Source: Frigoribacterium sp. PhB116 (lineage in GTDB: Bacteria > Actinomycetota > Actinomycetes > Actinomycetales > Microbacteriaceae). From it: 64,000 nt of DNA. Of the stretch, positions 10,174 through 19,340 are shown piece by piece. Location: the NCBI RefSeq assembly GCF_004364285.1, contig NZ_SOBE01000001.1, positions 1,240,001-1,304,000 of the forward strand, written 5' to 3'. The translations under genes were made by a program, and so were the position numbers. Positions within the stretch are counted from its first letter, which is position 1; each line of letters starts with the position of its first letter. The notes beneath the pieces were generated by a model. That model saw nothing but the letters and a program-made list of their open reading frames with translations. It did no database searches and was not told the DNA's origin.

Positions 10174-11163
10174 TCAGCGCCGGGGCGACGCCGTCGAGCG
10201 CCGGACGACCAGCTCGGGCAGCACGGCGTCGACGGTCTCGTCGTCGCCCGCGAGCACGGCCTCGACCGTGTCCATGATGCGGCGGCCGAGCGCCTCGAAG
10301 TCCTGCCTGACGGTCGTGAGCGGGGGCAGGAAGTGCGCCGCCTCCGGCACGTCGTCGAAGCCGACGATGCTCACGTCCCGGGGCACCTCGAGGCCGGCGT
10401 CGCAGAACGCGTGCATGGCGCCCAGGGCCATCTGGTCGTTGGCGCAGAACACCGCGGTGACGCCTCCGCGCTCGGCGAGCTCGAGGCCCAGCCTGTGCCC
10501 GGAGGCGGGCGTCCAGTCACCCCGCAGCAGCGGCCCCGCGTCGAGGCCGAGCCGATCGCACGCGTCGCGCCAGCCGCGCTCGCGGTCGCGCCCGTCCATC
10601 CAGGCCTCGGGCCCCGCCACGTGGGCGACGGAACGGTGGCCGAGCGAGGCGAGGTGCTCGACGGCGAGCTCGGCGCCGGCGGCCTGGTCGATCGACACGG
10701 CGTGGTGGCCGTCCTCGGCGACGCTGTCGGCGGTGACCAGGGGAACCGCCACCCGGGAGGAGCGCAGCACGTCGAGAGCCTCGGCGTCCGGCGCGATCAG
10801 CACGATGGCGGCCACCGCCTGGCCGACGAACGCGTCGACGGCCTGCTGGACGGCCCGGGCGTCGTCGCCGTCGAGGGTGGCCATCGACACCTGGTAGCCG
10901 GCTCGGCGAGCCGCGCCGTTGAAGCCGTGCATCGTGCTCGACGGCCCGTAGAAGGGGAACCCGGTGCTGATCAGCCCGATCGACCGGGTCTTGCGGCTGG
11001 CGAGCGCCCGCGCGGTGAGGCTCGGCCGGTAGTTCAGCTTCTCGACGGCGGCGTCGACCTTGGCCTTGGTCGTCGGGCGCACGGTGGGGTCGCCGTTGAC
11101 GACGCGCGACACCGTCTGGTGCGAGACGCCGGCCTCGGCCGCGACGTCGAAGAGGGTTGCCAC
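10174..11163 (-). CDS. araR: LacI-family repressor of the arabinose regulon
   Basis: This 329-aa protein begins at a GTG (11161-11163) with a LacI-family helix-turn-helix, TLFDVAAEAGVSHQTVSRVV (residues 3-22), and the hinge YRPSLTARALA. A periplasmic-binding-protein-like effector domain follows (SIGLISTGFPFYGPSS, VAAIVLIAPDAEALDVL, VTAVFCANDQMALGAM, SIVGFDDVPEAAHFLPP). It sits between araBDA and the sugar importer, each of which has the same palindromic operator, as does the aldO-galM unit. That context supports a pentose-responsive repressor, like the LacI-type AraR known from Corynebacterium. The symbol rests on context; the inducer could be L-arabinose or a derived sugar. Confidence 0.85.
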   Translation of the reverse strand: MATLFDVAAEAGVSHQTVSRVVNGDPTVRPTTKAKVDAAVEKLNYRPSLTARALASRKTRSIGLISTGFPFYGPSSTMHGFNGAARRAGYQVSMATLDGDDARAVQQAVDAFVGQAVAAIVLIAPDAEALDVLRSSRVAVPLVTADSVAEDGHHAVSIDQAAGAELAVEHLASLGHRSVAHVAGPEAWMDGRDRERGWRDACDRLGLDAGPLLRGDWTPASGHRLGLELAERGGVTAVFCANDQMALGAMHAFCDAGLEVPRDVSIVGFDDVPEAAHFLPPLTTVRQDFEALGRRIMDTVEAVLAGDDETVDAVLPELVVRRSTASPRR

Positions 11164-11259
11164 TGTCTGATCCTAAAGGTCGTTCGGTTTCTGCTCGGGC
11201 CGGTGGTGCCGGACCCAGCCGGGTGGCCGGATGGCCGGGTGGCCAGGTCACCGGGCCTC

Positions 11260-11345
11260 GTCGAGGACTCAGGCACCGGCGTCGCCACCCCCCGGGGACG
11301 ACGGAGGCGCGGTCCCCCCTGGGCCGCGCCTCCTGATCCGTCGAC
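11260..11345. repeat. 86-bp bipartite inverted element, copy C
   Basis: Ends are GTCGAGGACTCAGG and CCTGATCCGTCGAC. It lies between the araR start and the importer permease stop, both on the minus strand, and contains the terminator hairpin at 11303-11333. Confidence 0.9.
11303..11333 (-). terminator. hairpin terminator after the sugar importer operon
   Basis: GGAGGCGCGG (11303-11312) pairs with CCGCGCCTCC (11324-11333) around a C/G loop. It lies ~80 bp past the mmsB stop and is embedded in 86-bp element C, so the element itself carries the terminator here. Confidence 0.65.
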
Positions 11346-11412
11346 CGACCGACCGGTCGACGAGTCTCGCCGAGCCGAGCTGAGCTGGTGCTCGCTCGCT
11401 CGCTGCTCGCCG

Positions 11413-12681
11413 CTACTTGCCGCTCGAGGCGGCGCGACGCTTGTTGAAGACGTCGAACGCGACCGCGGCGAGCAGCACGAGCCCCTTGATGAGGGACTGG
11501 TACTCGGTGCCGACGCCGAGGATCGACATGCCGTTGTTCAGGATGCCGATGATCAGGCCTCCGACGATGGCGCCGGTGACCGTGCCGATGCCGCCCGTGA
11601 CCGCCGCGCCGCCGATGAAGACGGCCGCGATGGCGTCGAGCTCGAACCCGTTGCCGGCGCTGGGGCTGGCGAGGTTCAGCTGGCCGGTGAAGACCAGGCC
11701 GGCGAGGGCCGAGATGACGCCCATGTTCACGAAGAGCAGGAAGGTGACGCGCTTGGTCTTGATGCCCGACAGCTCGGCGGCGTGCAGGTTGCCGCCGATG
11801 GCGTAGACGTGGCGGCCGAAGACCGAGTTCTTCATGACGGTCGAGTACACGACGACGAGCACGGCGAGCACGACCAGGACGATCGGGGTGCCCGAGTAGC
11901 TGGCGAGGAGGAACCCGATGTACATGACGAGGGCGACCGTGAAGACCATCTTCGTGATGAACCACAGGAACGGCTCGTCCTCGAGCTGGTACTTGCGACG
12001 CGTGGCACGGCCGCGGAGGCCCGTGCCGATCAGCGCGAGGGCGGCGATGGCACCGAGCACCAGGGTCAGCGGCTCGTAGCCGGTCGAGCCGAATGCGGGC
12101 AGGAAGCCCGAGCCGATGTCGCGGAACCCCTGGGGGAAGGGCGAGATCTGCTGGTTCTGCAGGGCGATCTGCGCCGCGCCGCGGAAGGCCAGCATGCCCG
12201 CCAAGGTGACGATGAACGCCGGGATGCCGAAGTAGGCGATCCAGAAGCCCTGCCAGGCGCCGACCAGGCCGCCGAGCACGAGGCAGAGGACGACCGCGAC
12301 GGGCCAGGGCAGGCCCCACTGCGTGATCATCACGCCGGCCATGGCGCCCGTGAAGGCGACGATGGAGCCGACCGACAGGTCGATGTGGCCGGCGATGATG
12401 ACCATCACCATGCCGATGGCGAGGATCAGGATGTAGCTGTTCTGCACCACCAGGTTCGACACGTTGATCGGCGCCAGCGTGATGCCGTTCGTCGTGATCT
12501 GGAAGAACAGCACGATCACGATCAGCGCGATGAAGAGGCCGATCTGGCGCAGCTGCCCGCCGAGGTACGAGACCGCACCGACGAGGGGGTTGCCGCCGGA
12601 GCCGCTCTGCGGCTGACGGGAGGTGGGCGACCCGCCCGTGGGCTTCGGGTCGGTGGCCTGGGTGGGGCTAGGCGCGCTCAT
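11413..12681 (-). CDS. mmsB: monosaccharide ABC importer, permease (XylH/MmsB/GguB type)
   Basis: This 422-aa inner-membrane permease belongs to the BPD_transp_2 family. After a polar, Pro/Ser-rich N-terminus (about 35 residues) it shows about ten hydrophobic helices. Family motifs are [12 protein letters not shown] (the conserved GxxDLSVG segment), [17 protein letters not shown] and [22 protein letters not shown]. It pairs with the double-ATPase MmsA, whose 3' end it overlaps by 14 bp, and a ChvE-like binding protein. Such systems import L-arabinose, D-xylose, D-galactose or D-fucose. The shared AraR operator and the neighbouring ara genes favour L-arabinose. Confidence 0.92.
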   Translation of the reverse strand: MSAPSPTQATDPKPTGGSPTSRQPQSGSGGNPLVGAVSYLGGQLRQIGLFIALIVIVLFFQITTNGITLAPINVSNLVVQNSYILILAIGMVMVIIAGHIDLSVGSIVAFTGAMAGVMITQWGLPWPVAVVLCLVLGGLVGAWQGFWIAYFGIPAFIVTLAGMLAFRGAAQIALQNQQISPFPQGFRDIGSGFLPAFGSTGYEPLTLVLGAIAALALIGTGLRGRATRRKYQLEDEPFLWFITKMVFTVALVMYIGFLLASYSGTPIVLVVLAVLVVVYSTVMKNSVFGRHVYAIGGNLHAAELSGIKTKRVTFLLFVNMGVISALAGLVFTGQLNLASPSAGNGFELDAIAAVFIGGAAVTGGIGTVTGAIVGGLIIGILNNGMSILGVGTEYQSLIKGLVLLAAVAFDVFNKRRAASSGK

Positions 12682-14218
12682 TGACGGGGCTCTCTCGTTC
12701 GAGGGTCATGTACTTCAGGAGGAACTCGGGGGTCGCCTCGGCGATCGGCACGTCGGCCGTGATGCGCCCCTCCGAGAGGGTGTAGATGCGGTCGCAGATG
12801 CCGAGCAGCTCCGGCAGCTCGCTCGAGATGACGATCACGCCCTTGCCGGCGTCCGCGAGCTGGTTGATGATCGTGTAGATCTCGTACTTCGCGCCGACGT
12901 CGATGCCGCGGGTGGGCTCGTCGAGGATGAGCACGTCAGGGTCGGTGTACATCCACTTCGAGAGCACGACCTTCTGCTGGTTGCCGCCCGAGAGCTTGCC
13001 CGTCAGGGCGGCCACGTTGGGCGCCTTGATGTTCATGCTCTTGCGGTACCGCTCGGCGACCGTGCTCTCTTCCGAGCTGTTCACGAAGCCGGCCTTGGCC
13101 AGCTTGCGGAGCGCCGAGCCCGAGACGTTGCGGGTGATGTCGTCGATCAGGTTCAGGCCGTACTTCTTGCGGTCCTCGGTCGCGTACGCGATGCCGGCGT
13201 CGATGGCCTTGCTCACCGTGCCCGTGTCGATCTTCTCGCCGCGCTTGTAGACGGTGCCCGAGATGCCCGTGCCGTAGCTCTTGCCGAAGACGCTCATCGC
13301 GAGCTCGGTGCGCCCGGCCCCCATCAGGCCCGCGATGCCGACGATCTCGCCGGCCTTCACGTTCAGGTTGGCCTGGTGGATGATCTCGCGGGTCGCGTCG
13401 AGCGGGTGGTGGACGGTCCAGTCCTCGATGCGGAGCAGCTCCTCGCCGACCTTCGACTCGTGCGCCGGGTACCGGCTCTCGAGGTCGCGGCCGACCATGC
13501 CCTTGATGATCCTGTCCTCGGTGACCTCGCCGGCGTGCATGTCGAGCGTCTCGATCGTCTTGCCGTCGCGGATGATCGTCACCTTGTCGGCGATCGCCTT
13601 GATCTCGTTCAGCTTGTGGCTGATGATGATCGACGTGATGCCCTGCCCCTGCAGGCTCTTGATGAGGTCGAGCAGGTGGGCGGAGTCGTCGTCGTTCAGC
13701 GCCGCGGTCGGCTCGTCGAGGATGAGCAGCTTCACGCGCTTCGAGAGGGCCTTGGCGATCTCGACGAGCTGCTGCTTGCCGACGCCGATGTCGGTCACCT
13801 TGGTCACCGGGTTGTCGCGCAGCCCGACGCGGGCCAGCAGGCCGGCGGCGTCGAGGTTGGTCTTGTTCCAGTCGATGAAGCCGCCCTTGGACTGCTCGTT
13901 GCCGAGGAAGATGTTCTCGGCGATCGACAGGAAGGGGCTGAGGGCCAGCTCCTGGTGGATGATGACGACGCCCGCGGCCTCGGAGTCGTTGATGTTCTTG
14001 AAGTCGACGGGCTGGCCGTCGAGCAGGATCTGGCCGTCGAACGAGCCGGACGGGTAGACCCCCGACAGCACCTTCATCAGCGTCGACTTGCCGGCGCCGT
14101 TCTCGCCGCAGATCGCGTGGACCTGGCCGCGCTCGACCTCCAGCGTGACGTCCTGCAGGGCCTTGACGCCGGGGAACGTCTTCGTGATGTCGCGCATCTC
14201 GAGGATCGTGTTCGCCAC
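12668..14218 (-). CDS. mmsA: monosaccharide ABC importer, tandem ATPase
   Basis: This sugar importer ATPase (516 aa) has two ABC domains in one chain. The first has Walker [10 protein letters not shown] (38-46) and Walker [10 protein letters not shown]. The second has a degenerate Walker A ([10 protein letters not shown]), signature LSGGNQQKV and Walker [12 protein letters not shown], as is usual for this family. The start is the GTG at 14216-14218, 7 nt after AAGAAGGAA. An upstream in-frame ATG would only add a non-conserved leader that runs through the hairpin at 14257. The gene lies between the binding protein and the permease. Confidence 0.94.
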   Translation of the reverse strand: MANTILEMRDITKTFPGVKALQDVTLEVERGQVHAICGENGAGKSTLMKVLSGVYPSGSFDGQILLDGQPVDFKNINDSEAAGVVIIHQELALSPFLSIAENIFLGNEQSKGGFIDWNKTNLDAAGLLARVGLRDNPVTKVTDIGVGKQQLVEIAKALSKRVKLLILDEPTAALNDDDSAHLLDLIKSLQGQGITSIIISHKLNEIKAIADKVTIIRDGKTIETLDMHAGEVTEDRIIKGMVGRDLESRYPAHESKVGEELLRIEDWTVHHPLDATREIIHQANLNVKAGEIVGIAGLMGAGRTELAMSVFGKSYGTGISGTVYKRGEKIDTGTVSKAIDAGIAYATEDRKKYGLNLIDDITRNVSGSALRKLAKAGFVNSSEESTVAERYRKSMNIKAPNVAALTGKLSGGNQQKVVLSKWMYTDPDVLILDEPTRGIDVGAKYEIYTIINQLADAGKGVIVISSELPELLGICDRIYTLSEGRITADVPIAEATPEFLLKYMTLERESPVNERA

Positions 14219-14256
14219 GTGTTCCTTCTTTCGTGCATGGGGTGGGGCGGAGCTGT

Positions 14257-14302
14257 GGGGCGCAGGAGGTGCGGAGCGGGTGCACCGCACCTCCTGCGCC
14301 CC
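14257..14302 (-). terminator. strong intra-operon hairpin between binding-protein and ATPase genes
   Basis: An exact 18-bp stem (14257-14274 with 14285-14302) around a 10-nt loop starts 14 bp after the binding-protein stop. In importer operons such a hairpin usually attenuates read-through or protects the 3' end of the binding-protein mRNA, giving more binding protein than membrane parts. This role is inferred. Confidence 0.8.
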
Positions 14303-14315
14303 GGGGAGGGGAGAC

Positions 14316-15443
14316 CTACTTGAGGTCGGCCTCGGTGTAGTAGCCGCTGTCGACGAGGACCTCTTTGTAGTTGTCCTTCGTGACGATGGTCGGCTGGAAG
14401 AGGTACGTCGGGACGACCTTCTCGCCGTTGTCGTACGTCTTGTCGTCGTTCGTCTCGGGCGTCTTGCCGTTGAGGATGTCGTCGGCCATCACGACGGACT
14501 GGTCAGCGAGCTGACGCGTGTCCTTGTAGATGGTCGAGTACTGCTGACCGGCGATGATCGACTTGACCGAGGCGGCCTCGGCGTCCTGGCCGGTCACGAT
14601 CGGCAGCGCGTCCGAGCTGTAGCCGGCGCCCTCGAGGGCGGAGATGATGCCGATCGAGATGCCGTCGTAGGGCGAGAGCACGCCGTCGAGCTTGGTGCCG
14701 CCCGAGTAGGTCGACGCGATCAGGTTCTGCATGCGCGCCTTGGCGGTGGCAGGGTCCCACTGCAGCGTGGCGGCCTGCGTGAACTCGGCCTGGCCGGAGC
14801 CGATGGTGAGCGAGCCGTCCTCGATGTAGGGCTTGAGGGTGTCCATCGCGCCGTTGAAGAAGAAGGTCGCGTTGTTGTCGTCGGGGCTGCCGGCGAAGAC
14901 CTCGATGTTCTTCGGCTCGGCGCCGTCGATCTTCTTGCCGTCGGCGTCGGCGAGGCCGAGACCGGTGAGGAGGCTGGTGCCCTGGTCGACGCCGACCTTG
15001 TAGTTGTCGAACGAGACGTAGTAGTCGACGTTCTCGTTGCCCGTCAGGAGGCGGTCGTACGAGATGACGTCGATGCCGGCCTTGGCGGCCGAGTCGAGCT
15101 GGTCGCTGAGCGAGCCGCCGTCGATCGAGGCGACGATGAGGACCTTCGCGCCCTTGGTGATCATGTTGCTGACCTGCTGGACCTGCTGCGGGATCTTGTT
15201 GTCGGCGTACTCGAGGTCGACCTTGTAGCCCTTCTTCTCGAGGGCGCTCTTGACGGCGTCGCCGTCCTTGATCCAGCGCTCGGAGACCTTCGTGGGCATC
15301 GCGACGCCGATGAGGGCGCCCGAGTTGTCTCCGCCGCTGTCGCCGCTGCCGCTGTCGCCGCCACGACCGCCGCCGGCGCAGCCGGCGAGCGAGATGGCGA
15401 GTCCGGCGGCGACGATGCCGACCATGAGCTTCTTGTTGTTCAC
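14316..15443 (-). CDS. chvE: sugar-binding lipoprotein (ChvE/XylF-like)
   Basis: The 375-aa lipoprotein has an n-region MNNKKLMVG, a lipobox LAGC (cysteine at residue 22) and a Gly/Ser linker. A periplasmic-binding-protein type 1 fold follows: [46 protein letters not shown] and [14 protein letters not shown]. The YDRLLTG...YVSFDN stretch and GQDAE near the hinge are hallmarks of ChvE/XylF-like aldose receptors. It is the first main gene of the importer operon. It lies about 510 nt downstream of the predicted start point, with an AraR operator there. The ligand is likely L-arabinose or another aldopentose. Confidence 0.92.
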   Translation of the reverse strand: MNNKKLMVGIVAAGLAISLAGCAGGGRGGDSGSGDSGGDNSGALIGVAMPTKVSERWIKDGDAVKSALEKKGYKVDLEYADNKIPQQVQQVSNMITKGAKVLIVASIDGGSLSDQLDSAAKAGIDVISYDRLLTGNENVDYYVSFDNYKVGVDQGTSLLTGLGLADADGKKIDGAEPKNIEVFAGSPDDNNATFFFNGAMDTLKPYIEDGSLTIGSGQAEFTQAATLQWDPATAKARMQNLIASTYSGGTKLDGVLSPYDGISIGIISALEGAGYSSDALPIVTGQDAEAASVKSIIAGQQYSTIYKDTRQLADQSVVMADDILNGKTPETNDDKTYDNGEKVVPTYLFQPTIVTKDNYKEVLVDSGYYTEADLK

Positions 15444-15632
15444 GGGGATTCCTTCGTGTCCGTGTCATCTCGACGGCGTCGTCGATGACGGATGGTGTGC
15501 TGCGTGGGTGGTGCAGGGATCGGCGGGGGCGAGCGGCGGGACGTCGCGGGACCGGGCCGGGGGGCGGCGGGTCGCGACCGGGGTCACGGCGAGCCGGCCG
15601 GCGCACGGGGAGGCGCGCCGGAGCAGAGGGGC

Positions 15633-15782
15633 CTAGGCGGGGGCGGAGGCGCGGAGGGCCGAGGAGGCGGCGGCGACGCGAGCGGTCGGCGCTGCCGACG
15701 AAGCGGCGCGAGCGGCCGAGGAGCCAGCTGCGGCCTGGGGCGGGGCCGAGGCGGCGGGGGTGGTGCGAGCGGTGCGGTTCAC
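15633..15782 (-). CDS. possible 49-aa leader peptide in the importer 5' UTR
   Basis: A GTG at 15780-15782 with GAAGAGG about 7 nt upstream opens a 49-codon frame ending in TAG (15633-15635). The peptide is almost only Ala, Ser, Arg, Thr and Pro (starts MNRTARTTPAAS). It lies in the long leader between promoter (15963-15991) and chvE. The high GC content makes chance frames likely, so it may not be translated. The rest of the 15444-16073 gap holds the promoter and operator and nothing else I can name. Confidence 0.3.
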   Translation of the reverse strand: MNRTARTTPAASAPPQAAAGSSAARAASSAAPTARVAAASSALRASAPA

Positions 15783-15931
15783 AGGTGACCTCTTCGTCAG
15801 GTGGTGTGTCGCTGGTGCGCGGGACGGTGCGGGGGGGGTGTGACAGGTGGTGCTGGGCGGCTCCGATGTCGGGGCCGTGCGTCACCGGTGCGGCTGCTGT
15901 GCCGACCCGGCATAGCGGATGTGACCGTTTC

Positions 15932-15947
15932 ATGTGAGCGCTCACAT
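15932..15947. promoter_or_regulatory. AraR (LacI-type) operator of the importer operon
   Basis: ATGTGAGCGCTCACAT is a perfect 16-bp palindrome, the best of the three regulon sites. It lies about 10-25 nt downstream of the predicted start point of the chvE transcript. Confidence 0.92.
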
Positions 15948-15962
15948 CTGTGGTCCGGGGCA

Positions 15963-15991
15963 ACTATGAGGCAGGCCGCGACCGATGTCAA
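15963..15991 (-). promoter_or_regulatory. promoter of the chvE-mmsAB operon
   Basis: On the minus strand a consensus -35 TTGACA (15986-15991), a 17-bp spacer and -10 CATAGT (15963-15968) precede the operator. The implied start near 15956 makes a leader of about 510 nt. Confidence 0.7.
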
Positions 15992-16073
15992 GTCGCGCGC
16001 TCGGGGGCCAGGGTTCACACGCCGGATACACGCCGTTCACGGGCCTGAGCGGAACGCGGGGCACGATGTGCGC

Positions 16074-16391
16074 ATGATCACCGTCACGGCCACCGTCCAC
16101 ACCGCGCACGACAGCGCCGGGTTGTTCTGGCTGTCGCGGCGGCTCCTGGCTGAGCACACGACGGCACGCGTCGACGAAGGGCAGTACCTCGTGCAGCTCG
16201 CCGACGCCGGGACCGTGCTGCTCACCGAGCTGCCCGAGATGCTGCGCTTCGACGTCGTGGTGCGGGACGAGCTCGCCGCCCGCCGCACCCGGCGCGCCCT
16301 CGACGGAGTGCTGGACCGCTGGTCGCTCGGCGCCGTCTCGGCGGTCACTTGGCAGGCGGAGCGACTCGACGCGGAGCCGATCGGCGCGTAG
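16074..16391 (+). CDS. small protein of unknown function
   Basis: The 105-aa product starts MITVTATVHTAHDSAGLFWL at an ATG (16074); an in-frame GTG lies two codons upstream. It is soluble, rich in Leu, Arg and Asp, with no membrane segment or motif I recognise. Its pattern (short beta-like start, then LLTELPEMLRFDVVVRDELA and an Arg-rich helix) suggests a compact alpha/beta fold. It is transcribed divergently from the importer operon and its 5' region includes the AraR operator and the -35 region of that promoter, so it could be affected by AraR. It is convergent to galM, 19 bp away. Confidence 0.6.
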   Translation: MITVTATVHTAHDSAGLFWLSRRLLAEHTTARVDEGQYLVQLADAGTVLLTELPEMLRFDVVVRDELAARRTRRALDGVLDRWSLGAVSAVTWQAERLDAEPIGA

Positions 16392-16410
16392 GCGCCCCGG
16401 CCTGGCCGGG

Positions 16411-17394
16411 TCAGGCGATCGCGGCGATCGTCCACGACACGGTGTGCGACTCCCCCGACGCGAGCCGGACGAGGTCGACGCCGCTCGTGAAGGCGTCCGG
16501 CGGGCAGGTCATCGGCTCCACGGCGAGGCCGAGGCGGTCGAGCTCGGGCTCGGGGCGGTCGCCCGTGTGCACCTGGACCCAGGGCAGCTCGGAGACGGCC
16601 CACGACATCGCGACGCCGCGGCCGTCGCGGGCGACGACCTCGACCGTGGCGCGGCCCTCGGCGTCCGCGTCGATCTCGGTGAAGGCGTGGTCGACGAACA
16701 GGTCGCCGACGGGGCGGGCCTCGCGGAAGTCGAAGCCGTCGCGCTCGGTGACGCCGTGCACGCCGGTGGGGACGAGGCGCTCCTCGGTGACCTCGAGGTA
16801 GCTCGCCGCCGGGAGCAGCAGCGACCAGTCGTCGACCCGGCCCTCGCCGGCGACGAGGTACGGGTGCGGCGCGACGCCGTACGGAGCCGTGCCCTGCCCG
16901 ACGTTCGTCGCCGTGACCGTGGTGACGAGGCCGGCGTCGCCGAGTTCGTACACGGCCCGGAGCTCGAGGCGGTAGGGGTAGCCGTCGCTCGGTGCGAGCC
17001 GGGTCACGAGGGAGGCGCGGTGCGCGTCGGCCTCGTCGGCCGGGTCGGACGCCCAGTCCGCCCACTGCACCAGCCCGTGCAGCGCGTGGCCCCGCTCGAC
17101 CTCGTTGAGGGGCAGCTGGCGCTCGGCCCCGTCGTCGTCCCACGAGCCGTCGACGACCCGGTTCGGCCACGGGGCGAGCAGCGCGCCGCGGTACAGCGGA
17201 CGCACCTCGTCGAGGCCGAACGGGACGACGAGGTCGCGACCGTCGTGCGTCAGTGAACGCAGCGTGGCACCGACCCCGGCGATCTCGGCCCGGTACGGGC
17301 CGTGCTCGAGCACGGTGGGCACGCCGCTGACGGGGACGGCGGCAGGCGTCGCCGGGTCGGTGACGGCGGTGGTGGCGGTGGTGGTCTCAGGCAC
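16411..17394 (-). CDS. aldose 1-epimerase (mutarotase) family protein
   Basis: This 327-aa galactose-mutarotase-fold enzyme would interconvert anomers of aldoses taken up by the nearby importer. Conserved parts are LLAPWPNRV at about 95-103 (substrate-contact Asn-Arg), GHALHGLVQWADW with the catalytic histidine, and YGVAPHPYLVAGEG with the second histidine. An Ala/Thr/Pro-rich stretch of ~28 residues precedes the fold. The start overlaps the end of the upstream alditol oxidase gene by 8 bp, and both lie behind the AraR-type operator at 18687. It is therefore probably part of the pentose regulon, matching galM in the Corynebacterium ara locus. Confidence 0.88.
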   Translation of the reverse strand: MPETTTATTAVTDPATPAAVPVSGVPTVLEHGPYRAEIAGVGATLRSLTHDGRDLVVPFGLDEVRPLYRGALLAPWPNRVVDGSWDDDGAERQLPLNEVERGHALHGLVQWADWASDPADEADAHRASLVTRLAPSDGYPYRLELRAVYELGDAGLVTTVTATNVGQGTAPYGVAPHPYLVAGEGRVDDWSLLLPAASYLEVTEERLVPTGVHGVTERDGFDFREARPVGDLFVDHAFTEIDADAEGRATVEVVARDGRGVAMSWAVSELPWVQVHTGDRPEPELDRLGLAVEPMTCPPDAFTSGVDLVRLASGESHTVSWTIAAIA

Positions 17395-18652
17395 GGGCGG
17401 CTCCTCCGAAGACGGTGTGGTCGAGGTGCGCGTTGCGGAACCGGCCCTCGGGGTCGACGGCGGCGGCGTGGGCCGCGAAGTCGTCCAGTCGAGGGTAGCG
17501 ACGACGCAGCACCCCGTGGTCGAGGCCGGACACCTTGCCCCAGTGGGGGCGGGCGTCGAACGGGGCCAGCGCCTCCTCGACGCTCGGGAGCACCGCGAGC
17601 ACCGCCTCCGTGTCGCGACGCCAGGTGAAGTGGAACGCGATGCTGTCGCGGCCGCCGCTCGGGCTGAGCCAGGCGTCGTCGGCGGCGACGCTGCGGATCT
17701 CGCTGACGAAGATCACGTCGGCCAGGCTCTCGCCGATCGCTCGGAGAGCCTCGACGGCGGCCGGGGCGTGCTCGGCGGGGACGAGGTACTCGCTCTGGAT
17801 CTCCTCCCCCGCACTCGGCGTGAACTCGGCGCGGAAGTGCGGCAGCCGGTCGAGCCACGGGCCGGGGACGCCGAGCTGCGGGGTGACGGCGTCGGCCGCC
17901 GTGTCGGGCAGCATGTGCACGGCCTCGGAGGCGGGGCGCGCGCCGAGCGCGACGAGGTCGAGCGGCGTCGCGAGCGGCGCGTCGCCGACCCGCGCCTTCG
18001 CCCAGACCTGGCCGACGACGTCGCCCGTCCACCTCGTGAAGAGGCTGACGCTGTAGGCGTGCGCCATCAGTGCGTCGAAGTCCTCGAGGGCCGCCTCCCA
18101 CGGGAGGTCGTGGTGGACGGTCTGCACCACGTCGAACGTCGGCACGGTGTCGAGCACGAGCGCCGTGACGATCCCGAGGGCACCGAGGCCGACGACGGAG
18201 GCGCCGAACGCCTCGTCACCGCGTCGGACGACGTCGAGCGAGCCGTCGGCCCGCACGATCTCGACCGCGGCGACGCTCGCCGAGAGCGCGGGGTTGCGCA
18301 CCCCGGAGCCGTGGGTGCCCGTCTGCACGGCGCCGGCCACGCTGATGTGCGGCAGCGAGGCGAGGTTCAGCAGGGCACGGCCGCGTGCCTGCAGCTCGCG
18401 GGCGAGGACGGCGTGCGTCGTGCCGGCCCCGACACGCACCGTGCCGGCTGCCTGGTCGAGCTCGATCGGGAGCCCCAGGGCCTCGGTCGAGACCAGCACC
18501 CCGTCGGTGTCCGCCACCCGGTTGAACGAGTGCCGCGAGCCGATCGCCTTCACGCGACGGCTGGACGCGACCACGTCGCGCAGCTCGTCGACCGAGGTCG
18601 GGGTGCGGAGGTCGGTCGTCGTGTACTCGACGTTCTCGGCCCAGTTGTGCAT
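17387..18652 (-). CDS. FAD-linked alditol oxidase (AldO/xylitol oxidase-like)
   Basis: This 421-aa protein resembles Streptomyces alditol oxidase AldO along its length. It begins with NWAENVEYT, then the FAD-binding PCMH region (VKAIGSRHSFNRVADTDG, whose histidine is the usual covalent FAD site). LPHISVAGAVQTGTHGSG follows, and the C-terminal ALO domain has SEIRSVAADDAWLSP and PHWGKV. Such enzymes oxidise the terminal hydroxyl of xylitol, arabitol or sorbitol with O2, making an aldose and H2O2. Placement behind the AraR operator with a mutarotase suggests it turns pentitols into aldopentoses that enter the ara pathway; that link is inference. Confidence 0.88.
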   Translation of the reverse strand: MHNWAENVEYTTTDLRTPTSVDELRDVVASSRRVKAIGSRHSFNRVADTDGVLVSTEALGLPIELDQAAGTVRVGAGTTHAVLARELQARGRALLNLASLPHISVAGAVQTGTHGSGVRNPALSASVAAVEIVRADGSLDVVRRGDEAFGASVVGLGALGIVTALVLDTVPTFDVVQTVHHDLPWEAALEDFDALMAHAYSVSLFTRWTGDVVGQVWAKARVGDAPLATPLDLVALGARPASEAVHMLPDTAADAVTPQLGVPGPWLDRLPHFRAEFTPSAGEEIQSEYLVPAEHAPAAVEALRAIGESLADVIFVSEIRSVAADDAWLSPSGGRDSIAFHFTWRRDTEAVLAVLPSVEEALAPFDARPHWGKVSGLDHGVLRRRYPRLDDFAAHAAAVDPEGRFRNAHLDHTVFGGAARA

Positions 18653-18681
18653 GAGACTCCTTCGACTCGGTGGCGGCGTCC

Positions 18682-18700
18682 AGTCTAGTGAGCGCTCACT
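18682..18700 (-). promoter_or_regulatory. AraR operator and -10 of the aldO-galM unit
   Basis: AGTGAGCGCTCACT (18687-18700) is a perfect palindrome carrying the same core as the other two regulon sites. On the minus strand TAGACT (18682-18687) overlaps its edge and fits a -10 box; no good -35 is visible. It lies 35 bp upstream of the oxidase start. Confidence 0.85.
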
Positions 18701-18867
18701 CGGAGCGGGCCGAGCCCGTGCCGGTGCTCATGTCCCCCTCACTGGGGACCGCCGACCCCCCGGACCGGGGCCGCGTCCCCCGTTGTCCCCCGGGCCAGGA
18801 CGCGGTTCGCTGGGTACAGGCCCCGGGAGACCGCCGCCGACCGACCACGACCCAGGGGAACACCACG

Positions 18868-19299
18868 ATGGACTCGACCGCACACGGCACCGACGCCGTC
18901 CGCGCCTCCGCTCCGCAGCAGCTCCGCCACGATCGCCGGGTGCGCCCCGAGCGCGTCGTCGGACTGCGCCGTGCGCCGTCGTTCTTCCTCACCTGGCTCG
19001 ACGTCCCGAACGACGGCAGCGACCCGGCCCTGCCGCTCGGTGCCTGCCTCGTGCTCCGCCGCGTCGGCGGCCAGACCCCCCGCGACGTCGTCGTCGAGCT
19101 GCCCGGCGGCGTCGCCCGCCGCTCCGACGCCCTCCGTCGCCGCTCGGCGATGGGCGTCGCGACGCCGACCGAGATCGGCGCCCTCGCCGAGCTCGGCACC
19201 GTCTTCGTCGAGTGGACCTCGTCGGACGGCGTCCGCCGCACCACCTGGCTGCGCGTGCCGTCGGTGCCCGCGCGCTACCGCGTCCGTCGCGCCGCCTAG
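18868..19299 (+). CDS. small protein of unknown function
   Basis: The 143-aa protein starts at ATG 18868, 8 nt after AGGGGA. It has no membrane segment. A middle part, FFLTWLDVPNDGSD, precedes GACLVLRRVGGQTPRDVVVE. Near the C-terminus come EIGALAELGTVFVEWTSSDG and WLRVPSVPARYRVRR. This regular beta-rich, Arg-rich pattern could be a small nucleic-acid- or partner-binding domain, but I recognise no family. It is divergent from aldO (215-bp gap containing the operator) and convergent with the monooxygenase at 19341. Confidence 0.6.
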   Translation: MDSTAHGTDAVRASAPQQLRHDRRVRPERVVGLRRAPSFFLTWLDVPNDGSDPALPLGACLVLRRVGGQTPRDVVVELPGGVARRSDALRRRSAMGVATPTEIGALAELGTVFVEWTSSDGVRRTTWLRVPSVPARYRVRRAA

Positions 19300-19340
19300 C
19301 CGCGTCGTGTCGCCCCGGCGCGCGTCAGCGCGTCAGCGCC

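Noticed and set aside
12668-14290. Upstream ATG (14290) for the sugar ATPase
   Set aside because: The extension would run through the perfect hairpin at 14257-14302. The GTG at 14218 has a good ribosome-binding site and begins the conserved domain.
14257-14302. Full operon terminator separating chvE from mmsAB
   Set aside because: No promoter is visible between the hairpin and the mmsA start only ~40 bp further on, so partial attenuation or mRNA protection is more likely than a stop.
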